Assembly (NCBI GenBank): GCA_028688225.1
Contig: JAQTYQ010000002.1
Span: 62,001 to 126,000, forward strand
Direction: 5' to 3'
DNA: 64,000 bases
Source: Opitutaceae bacterium
GTDB taxonomy: Bacteria > Verrucomicrobiota > Verrucomicrobiia > Opitutales > Opitutaceae
Shown piece by piece: positions 45,867 to 55,309 of this stretch. The translations under genes and the position numbers were made by a program. Below the pieces are notes generated by a model, which was given only the letters and a program-made list of their open reading frames with translations, made no database searches and had not been told where the DNA came from. Each line of letters opens with the position of its first letter. Positions within the stretch are counted from its first letter, which is position 1.

Positions 45867-47612
45867 TCACGACCGCGACGCCGCCGGCCGGCTGCGCCAC
45901 CAGGCGGCGGCCGCATCGAAAAACACCGCCGCCACAAAGAGCAGGAGCAGCGGATAGGCGGGGGCGAAATAGACGATCGAGCGCGTGGGGAAGGAGGTCA
46001 CCTGAACGAGGGCGCAAACGAGCAGGCAGGCGGCGCAGCCGCCCCAGGCCGCCACCGCCAGCACGCAGGGATACGTGAGCTGGCGCCGGGCGATCAACTG
46101 GACCGCCCGCACCAGCCAGATTCCTTGAGCGACCAGTACCAGGCCAAACAACAGACGTCGCAGGATCCTGCCGATATTTTGGAGGACGCCGACTTTCCAT
46201 CCGTCCAGCCAGTCATGATAGGGCAGCGCATATTCCATCGCTCCCTGGGATGGATGCGAGAGCCTGGCGCCGGTCAGGTCGCGAAAAAAGTCGAGCTCCT
46301 GGCGGGTGCCCAGACTCGCCGGGCTGGAAGCAGAGAAATCACGGAATGACGCGAAATAATCCGCAAAATCCACGCAGAGACTCGCGAGGGCCTGGGTCTG
46401 GCCCGCCTGCCAGGGCGGCATGAAGCCACTGCGGGGCGGTCCGGCCGGCAGCCGCCCGTCGTCGCAAGCCTGGTTGATTTCACGGGCCATCCGGGCATAA
46501 AATGCCAGCGCCGACCGCGCATCGCGGGTGTGACCAGCGTCGGTCACGGACTGGCGCAAGGCCCACATGAACCAGCCTCCGCCAATCTCCAGTTCTTCCG
46601 GGCGCAGATGCGTGTACTCCGCGGAGTTCGTCGCCCAATCCCGGCCGGTTGTGCCTTCCAGGTAAGGTCTCAGCTCGGCAAAGGCCGGACTGACGGCATA
46701 AATCCGTTGGCGGGTGGCCCGGGTCACCGTGACCAAGGGGATTTCCTCTTCGGGTTGCACCCGCAGCAGTGCGCCGTAGGCGTCCTTGAAGGCCCGGGCG
46801 CGAAACTCGACGCTGCCGAACCATCCATAATAATGCGCGTTGAGCGCGCAGACCACGGTGATGGGCGCCGCCGCGCAAAGGATGGCAATCACCGCCATGC
46901 GCCCGGCATTGATCCTGGCCTCGCGCGAATGGCGCCACGCCCCGACGAGGAAGGCGGCTCCGAGCAGCATCAGGCTGGGAACAATCCAGATGCCCTCCTC
47001 GCGCGTCAGCCAGAAGGCCGCCCAGCCCGCGCCCAGCGTCGCCGCCCACGGCGCCAGCCGCCGCCAGGATTCTCCGCGCCGGATGTACAGAGCGATCATC
47101 GCGGCGAACAGGATCAACGCCAACGAAGGGTAGATATCCTGGCGCAGGACGCGCCCGAGCGAGCGCGCATCGAATGACATCGGGTTCCAGAGCAGCAGCG
47201 CATAGAGGCCCAGCTTGGCCCAATCGCTGGGCAGGCGCGGCGCCGCGGCGCGAGCCACGAGGGCGCACGCGCCGGCATACAGGCACTGTTGGGCCTGCAG
47301 CAACGGAATGCCGAGCAGGAAGACGAGCGCGATCCAGATGGAATAAAACGGACCCTTGACGAGGGTCAGCTCGTTGTAGGGACCGAGCCATTCGCCGCGG
47401 AGCAGCGACTCCGCGAGCTTCAGCGCCAGATGGTCATCATCGGTGGCGCCGCCGATCGCGAATAGCGTCTGCCCGGCCGTGAGCCAAAGCTTGCACGCGG
47501 TGAGCGCGACCGCGACCCACAGCCAGGCGCTCGAACCGCCCGCACGGCTAGTCGGAGCGGGCCGGCCGCCAACCGGGGATTCGGCCGGCAGATTATTCGC
47601 GGTTGGATTCAT
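45867..47612 (-). CDS. polytopic membrane protein, GT-C-like
   Basis: 581 residues from the ATG before NPTANNLPAESPVGGRP. About ten to twelve helices are visible. The first periplasmic loop has GGATDDDHLALKLAESLLRG, an acidic DDD cluster of the kind found in GT-C glycosyltransferases. A long hydrophilic region lies at about 265-460. The start overlaps the end of the upstream glycosyltransferase by 20 bases, indicating coupled expression. No specific family is recognised. Confidence 0.75.
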   Translation of the reverse strand: MNPTANNLPAESPVGGRPAPTSRAGGSSAWLWVAVALTACKLWLTAGQTLFAIGGATDDDHLALKLAESLLRGEWLGPYNELTLVKGPFYSIWIALVFLLGIPLLQAQQCLYAGACALVARAAAPRLPSDWAKLGLYALLLWNPMSFDARSLGRVLRQDIYPSLALILFAAMIALYIRRGESWRRLAPWAATLGAGWAAFWLTREEGIWIVPSLMLLGAAFLVGAWRHSREARINAGRMAVIAILCAAAPITVVCALNAHYYGWFGSVEFRARAFKDAYGALLRVQPEEEIPLVTVTRATRQRIYAVSPAFAELRPYLEGTTGRDWATNSAEYTHLRPEELEIGGGWFMWALRQSVTDAGHTRDARSALAFYARMAREINQACDDGRLPAGPPRSGFMPPWQAGQTQALASLCVDFADYFASFRDFSASSPASLGTRQELDFFRDLTGARLSHPSQGAMEYALPYHDWLDGWKVGVLQNIGRILRRLLFGLVLVAQGIWLVRAVQLIARRQLTYPCVLAVAAWGGCAACLLVCALVQVTSFPTRSIVYFAPAYPLLLLFVAAVFFDAAAAWWRSRPAASRS

Positions 47613-48801
47613 GCACCACGCGTTTGGCGATCTCCAACAACAGGGTGAACACAAACGTCTGGAAGCCGGTGATCAGCAGCAGCAGGCCGAAAATGGCGGC
47701 ATGCGAGAAGCCGACGAGCCGGAAGCCTTGGGCGAAATATTCCCTGAGCAAAGGTACGAACAAGGCCACTCCCGCCAGGCTCAGGCCCGCGCCGGACAGC
47801 ACCCCGCGATTGTAGCTGAAGCAGGCCAGCCAGGTGCGCGTCGATTCCGGTCTCAGTCCGTGCATGAGGCGGGCGAGCACGCCCAGTTGCACGCACGCGT
47901 AGCCGAGCACCGCCGCGACCAGGGCCAGCAGCATCGAGTGCAGGTTGAGCTGGATTTTCCCGAGATTGATCGGGCCGGCCGCCAGCGCCGCGCACAGGGC
48001 GAAGCCGGCCGCGAACAGCGCGAGCCCCGGTTTGAAGACGAAGGAATCCGGCGAATAAACAAGCATGACGCGCAGGTTCAGCCAGCCGGCGATCCACGGG
48101 GACATCCAGCCCGCCCGGCGGTGATGGCTCACGCGGCCGTCCCGGTCGCGGTAAAAACGCACCGGCACCTCGGCGATCCGCAGTCCCTTGCGCGCCGCCT
48201 TCAGCACCATTTCCGAGGCATATTCCCAGGATTGGGAGCGCAACCGGATGCGCAGCAGGGCGTCGCGCGTCAGGCCGCGCATGCCGCAGTGGATGTCGGA
48301 AAACCGGCTGCCGTAGAGCCGGTTCAGGATCCAGGTCGTCAACGGCGTGCCGAAATAGCGGTGCAGAGGCGGCATGGCGCCGGGCTCGATCTCGCCCTTG
48401 AACCGGCTGCCCATGACCATCTCGTCACCGGCGCGGAATTTTTCCACGAACGGCTCCAGCTCGCGGAAATCATAGGTGAGGTCCGCATCGCCCATGATCA
48501 CCCATTGGCCGCGAATAAACGGGATGGCGTCGATGTAGGCGCGGCCGAGTCCGCGTTTGGGCACGCGCAGCACCTCGGCGCCGTGGGCCCGGGCCAGGTC
48601 GGGGGTGGCATCCGTCGAGCTGTCCACGATCAGGATCTGGCCGGTCACCCCCGCCCGCCGGATGCCTTCCCGGCACCAGTCCACGAATTCACCGATGGTG
48701 ACCTGCTCGTTCAGCGCAGGCACGACGATGCTCAGCTCCACCGGTTCCGGCTTGGCGCCCGGCGGCAGCCAGTGTTCGATCTGGGTGGGGGACTCGGCCA
48801 T
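47593..48801 (-). CDS. GT2 glycosyltransferase with C-terminal membrane domain
   Basis: 402 residues. The N-terminal catalytic domain has LSIVVPALNEQVTIGEFVDW, QILIVDSSTDATPDLARAHG, VPKRGLGRAYIDAIPFIRGQ and VIMGDADLTYDFRELEPF. RFSDIHCGMRGLTRDALLRI is the conserved acceptor-loop motif of DPM1-like enzymes. Four or five membrane helices cover about 250-395. Start is four bases from the stop of the upstream epimerase gene. It likely links a sugar to a polyprenyl carrier. Confidence 0.93.
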   Translation of the reverse strand: MAESPTQIEHWLPPGAKPEPVELSIVVPALNEQVTIGEFVDWCREGIRRAGVTGQILIVDSSTDATPDLARAHGAEVLRVPKRGLGRAYIDAIPFIRGQWVIMGDADLTYDFRELEPFVEKFRAGDEMVMGSRFKGEIEPGAMPPLHRYFGTPLTTWILNRLYGSRFSDIHCGMRGLTRDALLRIRLRSQSWEYASEMVLKAARKGLRIAEVPVRFYRDRDGRVSHHRRAGWMSPWIAGWLNLRVMLVYSPDSFVFKPGLALFAAGFALCAALAAGPINLGKIQLNLHSMLLALVAAVLGYACVQLGVLARLMHGLRPESTRTWLACFSYNRGVLSGAGLSLAGVALFVPLLREYFAQGFRLVGFSHAAIFGLLLLITGFQTFVFTLLLEIAKRVVHESNRE

Positions 48802-48805
48802 GGCG

Positions 48806-49774
48806 CTAACGGCCCCGCGGAGACAGCGCGGCGTGCATCGTTTCCATCGCGGCGCGGATGGCCTCCGCCGAGGTCCGCCGGCAGCGCCAGCCGAGCGCGG
48901 CGATCTTGCCGCAATCGAACCGCACCACCGGCACGTCGCCCTTCCAGCCCCGGTCGCCGCCGGTGAATTCGAGGCGGACGGCGCGCGGATCCAGACCGCA
49001 CACCTCGAGCGCGAGGGCGGCGATCTGGCGGACCGTGATGTAGTCGCCGGTCGCGACATTGAAGACATCGTAATGCTGCCGGCCGTGGGCGCGGGCCAGG
49101 AAAACAGCCTCCAGGATGTCGTCGACGTGAATGTAGCTCTTGCACTGCGTGCCGTCGCCGAGGATCCGCAGGCGGGTGGGATCGGCGGCCAGCCGGTGGA
49201 TGAAGTCGTAACCGACGCCGTGCGTCTGCCGCGGGCCGACCACGTTGGCGAAGCGGAAGACGCGCGCCCGCAGGCCGAACATGTGGGCGTAGGCCGCGAT
49301 CAGGGCTTCACACGCCAGCTTGCTGGCGCCGTAGGTCGAGATGGGGATGCAGGGGCCGTGGTCCTCGCGAAAGACGGCGCGGGCATCCTCGCCGTAGACC
49401 CCGCTGCCGGAGGTGAACACCAGCTCCCCCACGCCGGTCTGGCGCATCGCCTCGAGCAGGTTCTGGAGCAGCACGGTGCCTTCCCGAAAATCGATGTCCG
49501 GCTCGGTGACGGCCCGGGCGATGTCGGGATTGGCGGCGAGATGGAAGACCATGTCGGCGCCGGCGAGGGCAGGCTTGATCTGGGCCGGATCCTTCAGGTC
49601 GCCGCGTACGACCGTCAGCCGGCGGTCCTTGAGAACCTCGCGCAGGTACTCTTCGCGACCCGAGCTGAAATTGTCGAAGATCGTGATGCGCTCCACGCCC
49701 TCCGTGCGCAATAGACGTCGCACCAGATGACTGCCCAGGAAACCGGCGCCTCCGCTGATAAAGACTGATTTCAT
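48806..49774 (-). CDS. NAD-dependent NDP-sugar epimerase (UDP-glucose 4-epimerase-like)
   Basis: 322 residues from the ATG before KSVFISGGAGFLGSHLVRRL. FTSGSGVYGED and ISTYGASKLACEALI give an intact Ser and YxxxK catalytic set. RFANVVGPRQTHGVGYDFIH and CKSYIHVDDILEAVFLA are family features. It precedes the membrane-linked glycosyltransferase with a four-base gap, so both probably serve one sugar. Confidence 0.9.
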   Translation of the reverse strand: MKSVFISGGAGFLGSHLVRRLLRTEGVERITIFDNFSSGREEYLREVLKDRRLTVVRGDLKDPAQIKPALAGADMVFHLAANPDIARAVTEPDIDFREGTVLLQNLLEAMRQTGVGELVFTSGSGVYGEDARAVFREDHGPCIPISTYGASKLACEALIAAYAHMFGLRARVFRFANVVGPRQTHGVGYDFIHRLAADPTRLRILGDGTQCKSYIHVDDILEAVFLARAHGRQHYDVFNVATGDYITVRQIAALALEVCGLDPRAVRLEFTGGDRGWKGDVPVVRFDCGKIAALGWRCRRTSAEAIRAAMETMHAALSPRGR

Positions 49775-49943
49775 CCGAGGATTGGCTCTGTCTGCAAGGT
49801 GTCCGAGCCGGAGACAATCCGGGAGACTTTGGCAGAAACGGACCGCAGGCAAGCCCCTTGCTGGCGGCGGATCGTCTTCTCTCTTCGGCCGTGTCTGGCC
49901 GGGCCAATGCCGCCGGAAACCATGCCGCGAAAGAGGAAACGCC

Positions 49944-50582
49944 TCATGCCGCCTCCGGAACCAGGAGGGCGACAAAATGAAGTCCCCGCCCGAAGAGCCA
50001 ACTGACCAGGGCGGGATAAAGGTCGACGCTTTCGGTCCAGTTCGCGGTCCGCAATCCGAGACGGCCGAAGGCCTCCTGCCATTGCGCCCGGGACCAGTAA
50101 TGGTATGGCAGCGCCACCCCGTGCTGGACGTTGCCCGCGAAGTCCATCAAGCGCAGTGTCGGCCAGGCCAGGAAGGGGTCGGTCAGATGATCCTTGAGCA
50201 GGATTCCCTGGCGCGCCACCCGCCGCCCTTCTGCGAGCAGGGCGGTGGGATCGTCGGTGTGGTGCAGCACATCGATGAACATGACGATATCCACGGCCCC
50301 GGCGGGGAGCGGGATCGAATGGCCGTCAAAAGCCTGGACGGGGATATGCGAAACCGGGCGGACCAGCACATCGATCCCGGAAAGCGAAAGATCGGGGCGG
50401 GCGGCGAGGATCAGGGAATCGATCAGGCCGTCACCGCAGCCCACGTCCAGGACGCTGGCGCCCCGGGGCACCCAGACGCCCAGTTGCCCCGCCAGCCGGC
50501 CCGCGCGCGGCGTGGAGATCAGCGACTGATAGATTGATCGGTAGGCGTTCGTCACCCGACTTTCCCTATCTTGGCTCGGCAT
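49944..50582 (-). CDS. class I SAM-dependent methyltransferase
   Basis: 212 residues. Motif I is VLDVGCGDGLIDSLI at about 40-54, motif II-like DIVMFIDVLHHTDD at about 105-118, and VARQGILLKDHLTDPFLAWP follows. It resembles UbiE/SAM methyltransferases found in O-antigen loci, which methylate sugars or a polyprenyl-linked intermediate. Target unknown. An alternative GTG start lies ten codons into the frame. Confidence 0.85.
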   Translation of the reverse strand: MPSQDRESRVTNAYRSIYQSLISTPRAGRLAGQLGVWVPRGASVLDVGCGDGLIDSLILAARPDLSLSGIDVLVRPVSHIPVQAFDGHSIPLPAGAVDIVMFIDVLHHTDDPTALLAEGRRVARQGILLKDHLTDPFLAWPTLRLMDFAGNVQHGVALPYHYWSRAQWQEAFGRLGLRTANWTESVDLYPALVSWLFGRGLHFVALLVPEAA

Positions 50583-50694
50583 GGGAAGGAAATTCCTTAT
50601 GTCCGCTCACGAGCGGAAATCGACCCCAGTCAGGCACCACGCGTTATTTGTGCGGGCGTTTACGCCAGGCGGAGAAGCCCGTCCGCCTCTCCTC

Positions 50695-50729
50695 TTGACG
50701 GGGCCACTCCGTGAGTACAATGTCAGTAC
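50695..50729 (+). promoter_or_regulatory. putative promoter and operator of the toxin-antitoxin pair
   Basis: ttgacg (50695) and tacaat (50716) form a -35/-10 pair with a short 15-base spacer, next to the antitoxin ATG. A direct repeat agtaca at 50714 and 50725 overlaps the -10 and the start codon and may be the antitoxin binding site. If real, the transcript has almost no leader. Confidence 0.45.
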
Positions 50730-50930
50730 ATGAGAACCAAGGTCATCCGCAGCGGCAATTCCCAGGCGATCCGCATTCCCTCGGCCTACCGGCTCAAGGT
50801 GCGCGAGGTTGAGATCAAGCAAGACGGCGCTCGCCTGGTGATCTCCGATCCCCGGGAGCTGGCCCACCGCCGGCGTGCCTTGCGGCGGCTGTGGGGCTCG
50901 GCGCCGGATTTCCCGCCGCCGCGGCCATGA
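50730..50930 (+). CDS. VapB/AbrB-type antitoxin
   Basis: 66 residues. MRTKVIRSGNSQAIRIPSAY and RLKVREVEIKQDGARLVISD form the SpoVT/AbrB (MazE-like) swapped-hairpin DNA-binding fold. The short C-terminal tail, ending WGSAPDFPPPRP, would bind the toxin. The TGA overlaps the ATG of the toxin gene by four bases. Expected to repress its own promoter. Confidence 0.88.
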   Translation: MRTKVIRSGNSQAIRIPSAYRLKVREVEIKQDGARLVISDPRELAHRRRALRRLWGSAPDFPPPRP

Positions 50931-51343
50931 TCTATCTGCCCGATACCAACGCCCTGAGCCAGTTTATGCGCGGCAAGGACCGCGGCCTGTTGCGTCGCTT
51001 CGAGGCCAATTTGGGCGATTGCTTGCTCTCGACCGTGGTGCTGATGGAATTGGAATATGGCGTCGCGCGGGCGCCCCGGCCGGGAAAGTACCGGCGCAAC
51101 CTGGATCGCTTGCGCGAAGCTTTGCCGTATATGGCCACTTTCGACGATGAAGCGGCTTTTCACACCGGACAATTGCGGGCTTATCTCGCGGGCTTCAGGC
51201 CCAACGCCCAACCCATCGGTCCCTACGATGTCATGCTTGCCGGCCAAGCCATCAGTCTCGGGGCTATCATCGTGACGCACAATCGCGGCGAATTTACGCG
51301 GGCACCCGGGGTGCGGATAGAGGATTGGCAGGACGAGCCCTGA
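50927..51343 (+). CDS. VapC-type PIN-domain ribonuclease toxin
   Basis: 138 residues from the ATG at 50927. The acidic residues of the PIN active site are visible: MIYLPDTNALSQFMRG (Asp6), VVLMELEYGVARA (Glu about 43), IGPYDVMLAGQAISLG (Asp about 100) and VTHNRGEF. VapC toxins cleave tRNA or rRNA; the antitoxin holds them inactive. The pair lies in the only plus-strand pocket inside a long minus-strand run of polysaccharide genes, a sign of insertion. Confidence 0.92.
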   Translation: MIYLPDTNALSQFMRGKDRGLLRRFEANLGDCLLSTVVLMELEYGVARAPRPGKYRRNLDRLREALPYMATFDDEAAFHTGQLRAYLAGFRPNAQPIGPYDVMLAGQAISLGAIIVTHNRGEFTRAPGVRIEDWQDEP

Positions 51344-51367
51344 ACCGGTCGTGAGCCCGGCCGGCGT

Positions 51368-54300
51368 TCAAGGCGTCCAGCTTCGCGGCGGGACGGCGAG
51401 GGAAAAGTCGTTCAGTTCGTGCGTGAGATTCGGGTTGTAGGCGGGATCCTGTTTCAACTCCGGGCCCCAGCGCGCCAGCATCGTCGCGGTCTCCTGCCGG
51501 AACCGTTCGCGCTTTTCATGTGTGTCGTCGACCCCGCGGCTGGCCGACTCGTGGTGATAAAGCTCGGCAAACGGCGTCCACAGGTTGCGATAGCCGGCGG
51601 CGCGGACCTTCAGGCAGAAGTCAATGTCGTTGTAGGCGACAGCCAGCTCCCTTTCGTCCAGCCCTCCGACCTCGACGAACAGGGATTTGCGGATGACGAG
51701 GCAGGCGGCGGTGACGGCGCTGTAGTTCTGCACGAGGCGGGCGCAGTTGAACCGGCCCTCGGTGCCGCGCGGATAATCGCGAAACGCGTGGCCGGCGACG
51801 CCGCCCACTCCGAGCACGACGCCGGCATGCTGGATGGTGTCGTTGGGATAGTAGAGCATTGCGCCGACGCAGCCGATGTCGGGCCGGGCCGCCTGGCTGA
51901 CCATTTCGTCGAGCCAGTCGCCGTTGATGACCTCCAGGTCGTTGTTGAGCAGACCGACGATCTCGCCGCGAGCATGGGCGACGGCGCGGTTGTTGAGCGT
52001 GGAATAGTTGAAAGGCGAGGCATCGCGCAACACCCGCAGGCCGGCCTTTTCCGGCGGCAGGTCGCGCAGCGCCGGCGCCGACCGCGCTTCCAGCGCCTGC
52101 AGATAGACGAGCACCTCCGGATCGTCAGAACCGTTGTCGACGACGAGGATTTCGTAGGCGGGATAGACGGTTTTCTCGAGGATGCTGTCGACGCAGCGCC
52201 GGAGCAGCTTGCTGCCGTTCCGGGTGGGGATGATTAGCGAGACGAACGGGGCGGGCGTGGGCAGGGGGTGCCGGACGCGCCAGTGGCCGCCAGGCACGGG
52301 GCTGAGCTCCACCGCCGTGCCTTGCCGGGCAAAGTGCTCGGCGAGCGCCCGGCGGGCGGCCTCGGCGTGGTAGGTTTTCTCGCTGGAGCGAAACGCGGTC
52401 GAGCCGGTGATGGCGCGCCAGTGATAGAGCACCTTTGGCACGTGGCGGATGCGCTCCGGGGACGTCCGTTCGCTGAAGCGCAGCGCCAGGTCCCAGTCCT
52501 GGCTGCCCTCGAAACCGACCCGGAATCCGCCGGTTTCGCGAAGGAGGGAGGCCCGGTAGACGGCAAGATGCGTGATATAATTTTGCCCCGTGAAGAGATC
52601 GGGCTGAAAATCCGGCTTGAAGTAGGGTTCGCGACGCCGGCCGCCGGCGTCGAGCTTGTCCTCGTCGCTGTAGACCAGGTCGGTGTCGGGGCGGGCGTTG
52701 AGCAGTGCCACCACCTCGTACAGGGCATGCGGCGCGAGCGCGTCGTCGCCATCGAGGAGGGCGATCCAGTCGCCGGTGGCCAGTTCGAGTGCCGAATTGG
52801 AGGCGGCGGAGATGTGGCCGTTCTGGGCGCGGAACACGACCTTGATGCGCGCATCGGCCGCGGCGTACTGCTCGAGCAGCGGGCGCACGTGCGGCTGGGT
52901 CGAGGCGTCGTCGGCGATGCACAACTGCCAGTTCGGATACGCCTGGGCGGTCACGGACTCGACGGCCTTGGCCAGCCATTTCTGCGGCGTGTTGAAGACC
53001 GGCATCACAATCGAGATCAGCGGCTGGTAGCTGAAGCGCCCGACATGGCTGGCGAGCGTCCGGAGCGATTCGGGCGTGTGATGATCGTAGACCTTGATCC
53101 AGTCCTCGTAGTTGCTCAGTTCGAGCTGGCCGGAATCCTGGTCTACGCAGAGTGGTGTTTCGAAAAAGCGATGCCACTGGCCGTGATCGTCCTTGACCTC
53201 GAGCGCCAGCTCGGTGTCGCCCTGGACCAGCTCCACCTCGATCCGGAAGCCGCAATATTCGGCCCGGGCATGCTCTTTGAACGAAGCGAGCACATCCATG
53301 CGCTTGTGACCGTAAACCCCGGGCAGGATGCGGCCGCTGATGACTGCACGCACCTCCTTGAGGGGACGGTCCTGGAGCGAGACACACCAGCCGCGGATGG
53401 CGATGGTACGCGGCGGGAAAGTCCATGCCGTCGGATAGTCGACGCTATAGCGAAATTCGGCCGGGGGCGTCTGGAAATCCACCGGTCGGAAGGCCAGCTG
53501 CACCTCGGGCACGACGGAGAAATCGTAGGCCGGGGCGGAAGGCAGCGTGACCGGCGGCCGGCGGCGGAGAGGGTCGATGAGCCGGCGCCGGAGAAAACGC
53601 AGCGGTGCGGTCAGCTTCCAGGAGAACGACGCCTGGATCTGGCGGATCTTCTCCTCGCGCTGGAAGATCCGGTCCTCCCGCTGGCGGACGGCTTCCCGCA
53701 GCAGGTCGCGCAGGCGGGCCAGTTCATGGAGGGAATTCTCGCCGAGCGCGAGCGCCCGGGCCCGGGTTTCCGTGAGCCGATACAGGGTCTGGGCGAGGTC
53801 GCTTTCGAGCGTGACCTGAGCCTGCTTGAGGTTGGCGACCTGCTGGCGGGCGGCATCGGCCGACCGGTGGGCTTCCGCGCGCTCCTCTTCCAGGTGGGTG
53901 CGCACGGCCTGGGCGGGCGCTGCGGCGGCGTCCGCCTCGAGCTGCCGGCAGAGCAGCGCCAGGTCGTCGGCCAGGGCGGCCAGTCCGGCCGCGGCGGGTT
54001 GGCTCGCCGGCGGCAGCGTGGTACTTAGCGCCGTCAGCTCGCGGTGGAGCTGCCGGGCGAGCAGGGGAACATCGGCCGACAGGGTGGCGGTGATGTCGCT
54101 CCAGTCGGTGCGCGGAGCCGCGGCCATGATGGCGTCGTAGAATGCCGCCAGGGCGACGGCGTTGGTCGTCAGGTCGAAGTGGGCCCGGGCGAAGGCGACG
54201 GCGCCCTCGCCGAGGCGCGCGGCCAGGGAACCATCGGCGAAGACGCGCTGGCAGGCGTCGGTGATTTCCTCCGGCGAACCTGTCCGGAGGAACAGGGCGT

Positions 54301-55276
54301 CGCGGCCGTCCTGCATCTGCGCGGCGAGATTGGTGCCGGGCAGTACGACCGGTTTTCCCATTGCGAGGAACTCGGGCAGCTTGGAGGGCAGGCGGCAGTC
54401 ATTGAACGCCCCGGCACGCCCCGGCTGCACCAGCACGTCGGCGAGCGCGAGCAGGCGCGGGACCTCGGCGTTGCGAACGAAGCCGAGTTCACGGACGCAG
54501 CTGTGCGGATCGAAGCCCAGCTCCTTTTCAAAATCGGGCAAAGTGAACCCGGCGCGCAGCAGACGGGTGGGCGTGCCGCGTTCGTTGAGGAGCCGGACGG
54601 CGAGATAGAGGTCCCGGATCTCGGCCTGGTTGGCGAAGGTGATGCTGCCGGGAAAGACGATGACTTTCTCTCCCTCGCGGAGGTCCAGCTCGCGCCGCAG
54701 CGCCGGATCGGCCGGTTGCGGCCGGTAAATCGAGAAATCAACCCCGGGAGGCAGCGCGTGCACGGGCGGACCGGCCGGCACGAACCGGCGCAACGGATCG
54801 ATGATGACGGTCACGCCGTCGGCCAGGCGCAGCAGATTGCGGTAGCGGACCGGATGGGAGAGACCGTCTTTGAGGGAGTCGGCGCGCTCGGCGTCGAGTT
54901 GCCCGCGCAGGGACTCGAACGGCCGTCCCGCCCAGGCCGCGAGGAGATGCTCCTCGTTGTCCTCGAGATGCACGACCAGCCGGGCGCGGGCCAGACGCTG
55001 GTAGGCCAGCACGAACCGGCGCACGGCCTCGCGGGGCGTCCAGGCATGGATCAGATCCGCGGGGCCGCCGTCGGGAAACAGGTTGGGCTGGGCGAGCAGC
55101 TCCTCGTACGTCGCCGGGGTGAAACGCGGTTGGGTGAGAACCTCAAAGGTGCTCCGGCCGGTCGGGACGGCCACCACGCAGGCGTAGCCGCGCTGGCGCA
55201 GGGCGTTGGCGAAGCCTGCAATGTGATTGAGGCTGTTGGTGGTGAAATCGCCGTAATTGACGAAGAGAATGTTCAC
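51368..55276 (-). CDS. three-catalytic-domain glycosyltransferase fusion (GT4-coil-GT2-GT2)
   Basis: 1302 residues. Residues 1-390 form a GT4/GT-B domain beginning MNILFVNYGDFTTNSLNHIA, with VIVFPGSITFANQAEIRDLY and FLAMGKPVVLPGTNLAAQMQ. A coiled coil covers about 430-560. A beta-sandwich-like stretch (about 610-720) follows. The first GT2 domain starts near 755 (ISIVMPVFNTPQKWLAKAVE) with WIALLDGDDALAPHALY. The second starts near 1010 (VSLIIPTRNGSKLLRRCVDS) with IVGLLNNDLEVINGDWLDEM and YNDIDFCLKVRAAGYRNLW. Probably polymerises or extends a repeat unit with several linkages. No membrane segments. Confidence 0.92.
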   Translation of the reverse strand: MNILFVNYGDFTTNSLNHIAGFANALRQRGYACVVAVPTGRSTFEVLTQPRFTPATYEELLAQPNLFPDGGPADLIHAWTPREAVRRFVLAYQRLARARLVVHLEDNEEHLLAAWAGRPFESLRGQLDAERADSLKDGLSHPVRYRNLLRLADGVTVIIDPLRRFVPAGPPVHALPPGVDFSIYRPQPADPALRRELDLREGEKVIVFPGSITFANQAEIRDLYLAVRLLNERGTPTRLLRAGFTLPDFEKELGFDPHSCVRELGFVRNAEVPRLLALADVLVQPGRAGAFNDCRLPSKLPEFLAMGKPVVLPGTNLAAQMQDGRDALFLRTGSPEEITDACQRVFADGSLAARLGEGAVAFARAHFDLTTNAVALAAFYDAIMAAAPRTDWSDITATLSADVPLLARQLHRELTALSTTLPPASQPAAAGLAALADDLALLCRQLEADAAAAPAQAVRTHLEEERAEAHRSADAARQQVANLKQAQVTLESDLAQTLYRLTETRARALALGENSLHELARLRDLLREAVRQREDRIFQREEKIRQIQASFSWKLTAPLRFLRRRLIDPLRRRPPVTLPSAPAYDFSVVPEVQLAFRPVDFQTPPAEFRYSVDYPTAWTFPPRTIAIRGWCVSLQDRPLKEVRAVISGRILPGVYGHKRMDVLASFKEHARAEYCGFRIEVELVQGDTELALEVKDDHGQWHRFFETPLCVDQDSGQLELSNYEDWIKVYDHHTPESLRTLASHVGRFSYQPLISIVMPVFNTPQKWLAKAVESVTAQAYPNWQLCIADDASTQPHVRPLLEQYAAADARIKVVFRAQNGHISAASNSALELATGDWIALLDGDDALAPHALYEVVALLNARPDTDLVYSDEDKLDAGGRRREPYFKPDFQPDLFTGQNYITHLAVYRASLLRETGGFRVGFEGSQDWDLALRFSERTSPERIRHVPKVLYHWRAITGSTAFRSSEKTYHAEAARRALAEHFARQGTAVELSPVPGGHWRVRHPLPTPAPFVSLIIPTRNGSKLLRRCVDSILEKTVYPAYEILVVDNGSDDPEVLVYLQALEARSAPALRDLPPEKAGLRVLRDASPFNYSTLNNRAVAHARGEIVGLLNNDLEVINGDWLDEMVSQAARPDIGCVGAMLYYPNDTIQHAGVVLGVGGVAGHAFRDYPRGTEGRFNCARLVQNYSAVTAACLVIRKSLFVEVGGLDERELAVAYNDIDFCLKVRAAGYRNLWTPFAELYHHESASRGVDDTHEKRERFRQETATMLARWGPELKQDPAYNPNLTHELNDFSLAVPPRSWTP

Positions 55277-55309
55277 TCGACAAGACGAGAAAGGGCAGGA
55301 TGGCCGGTT

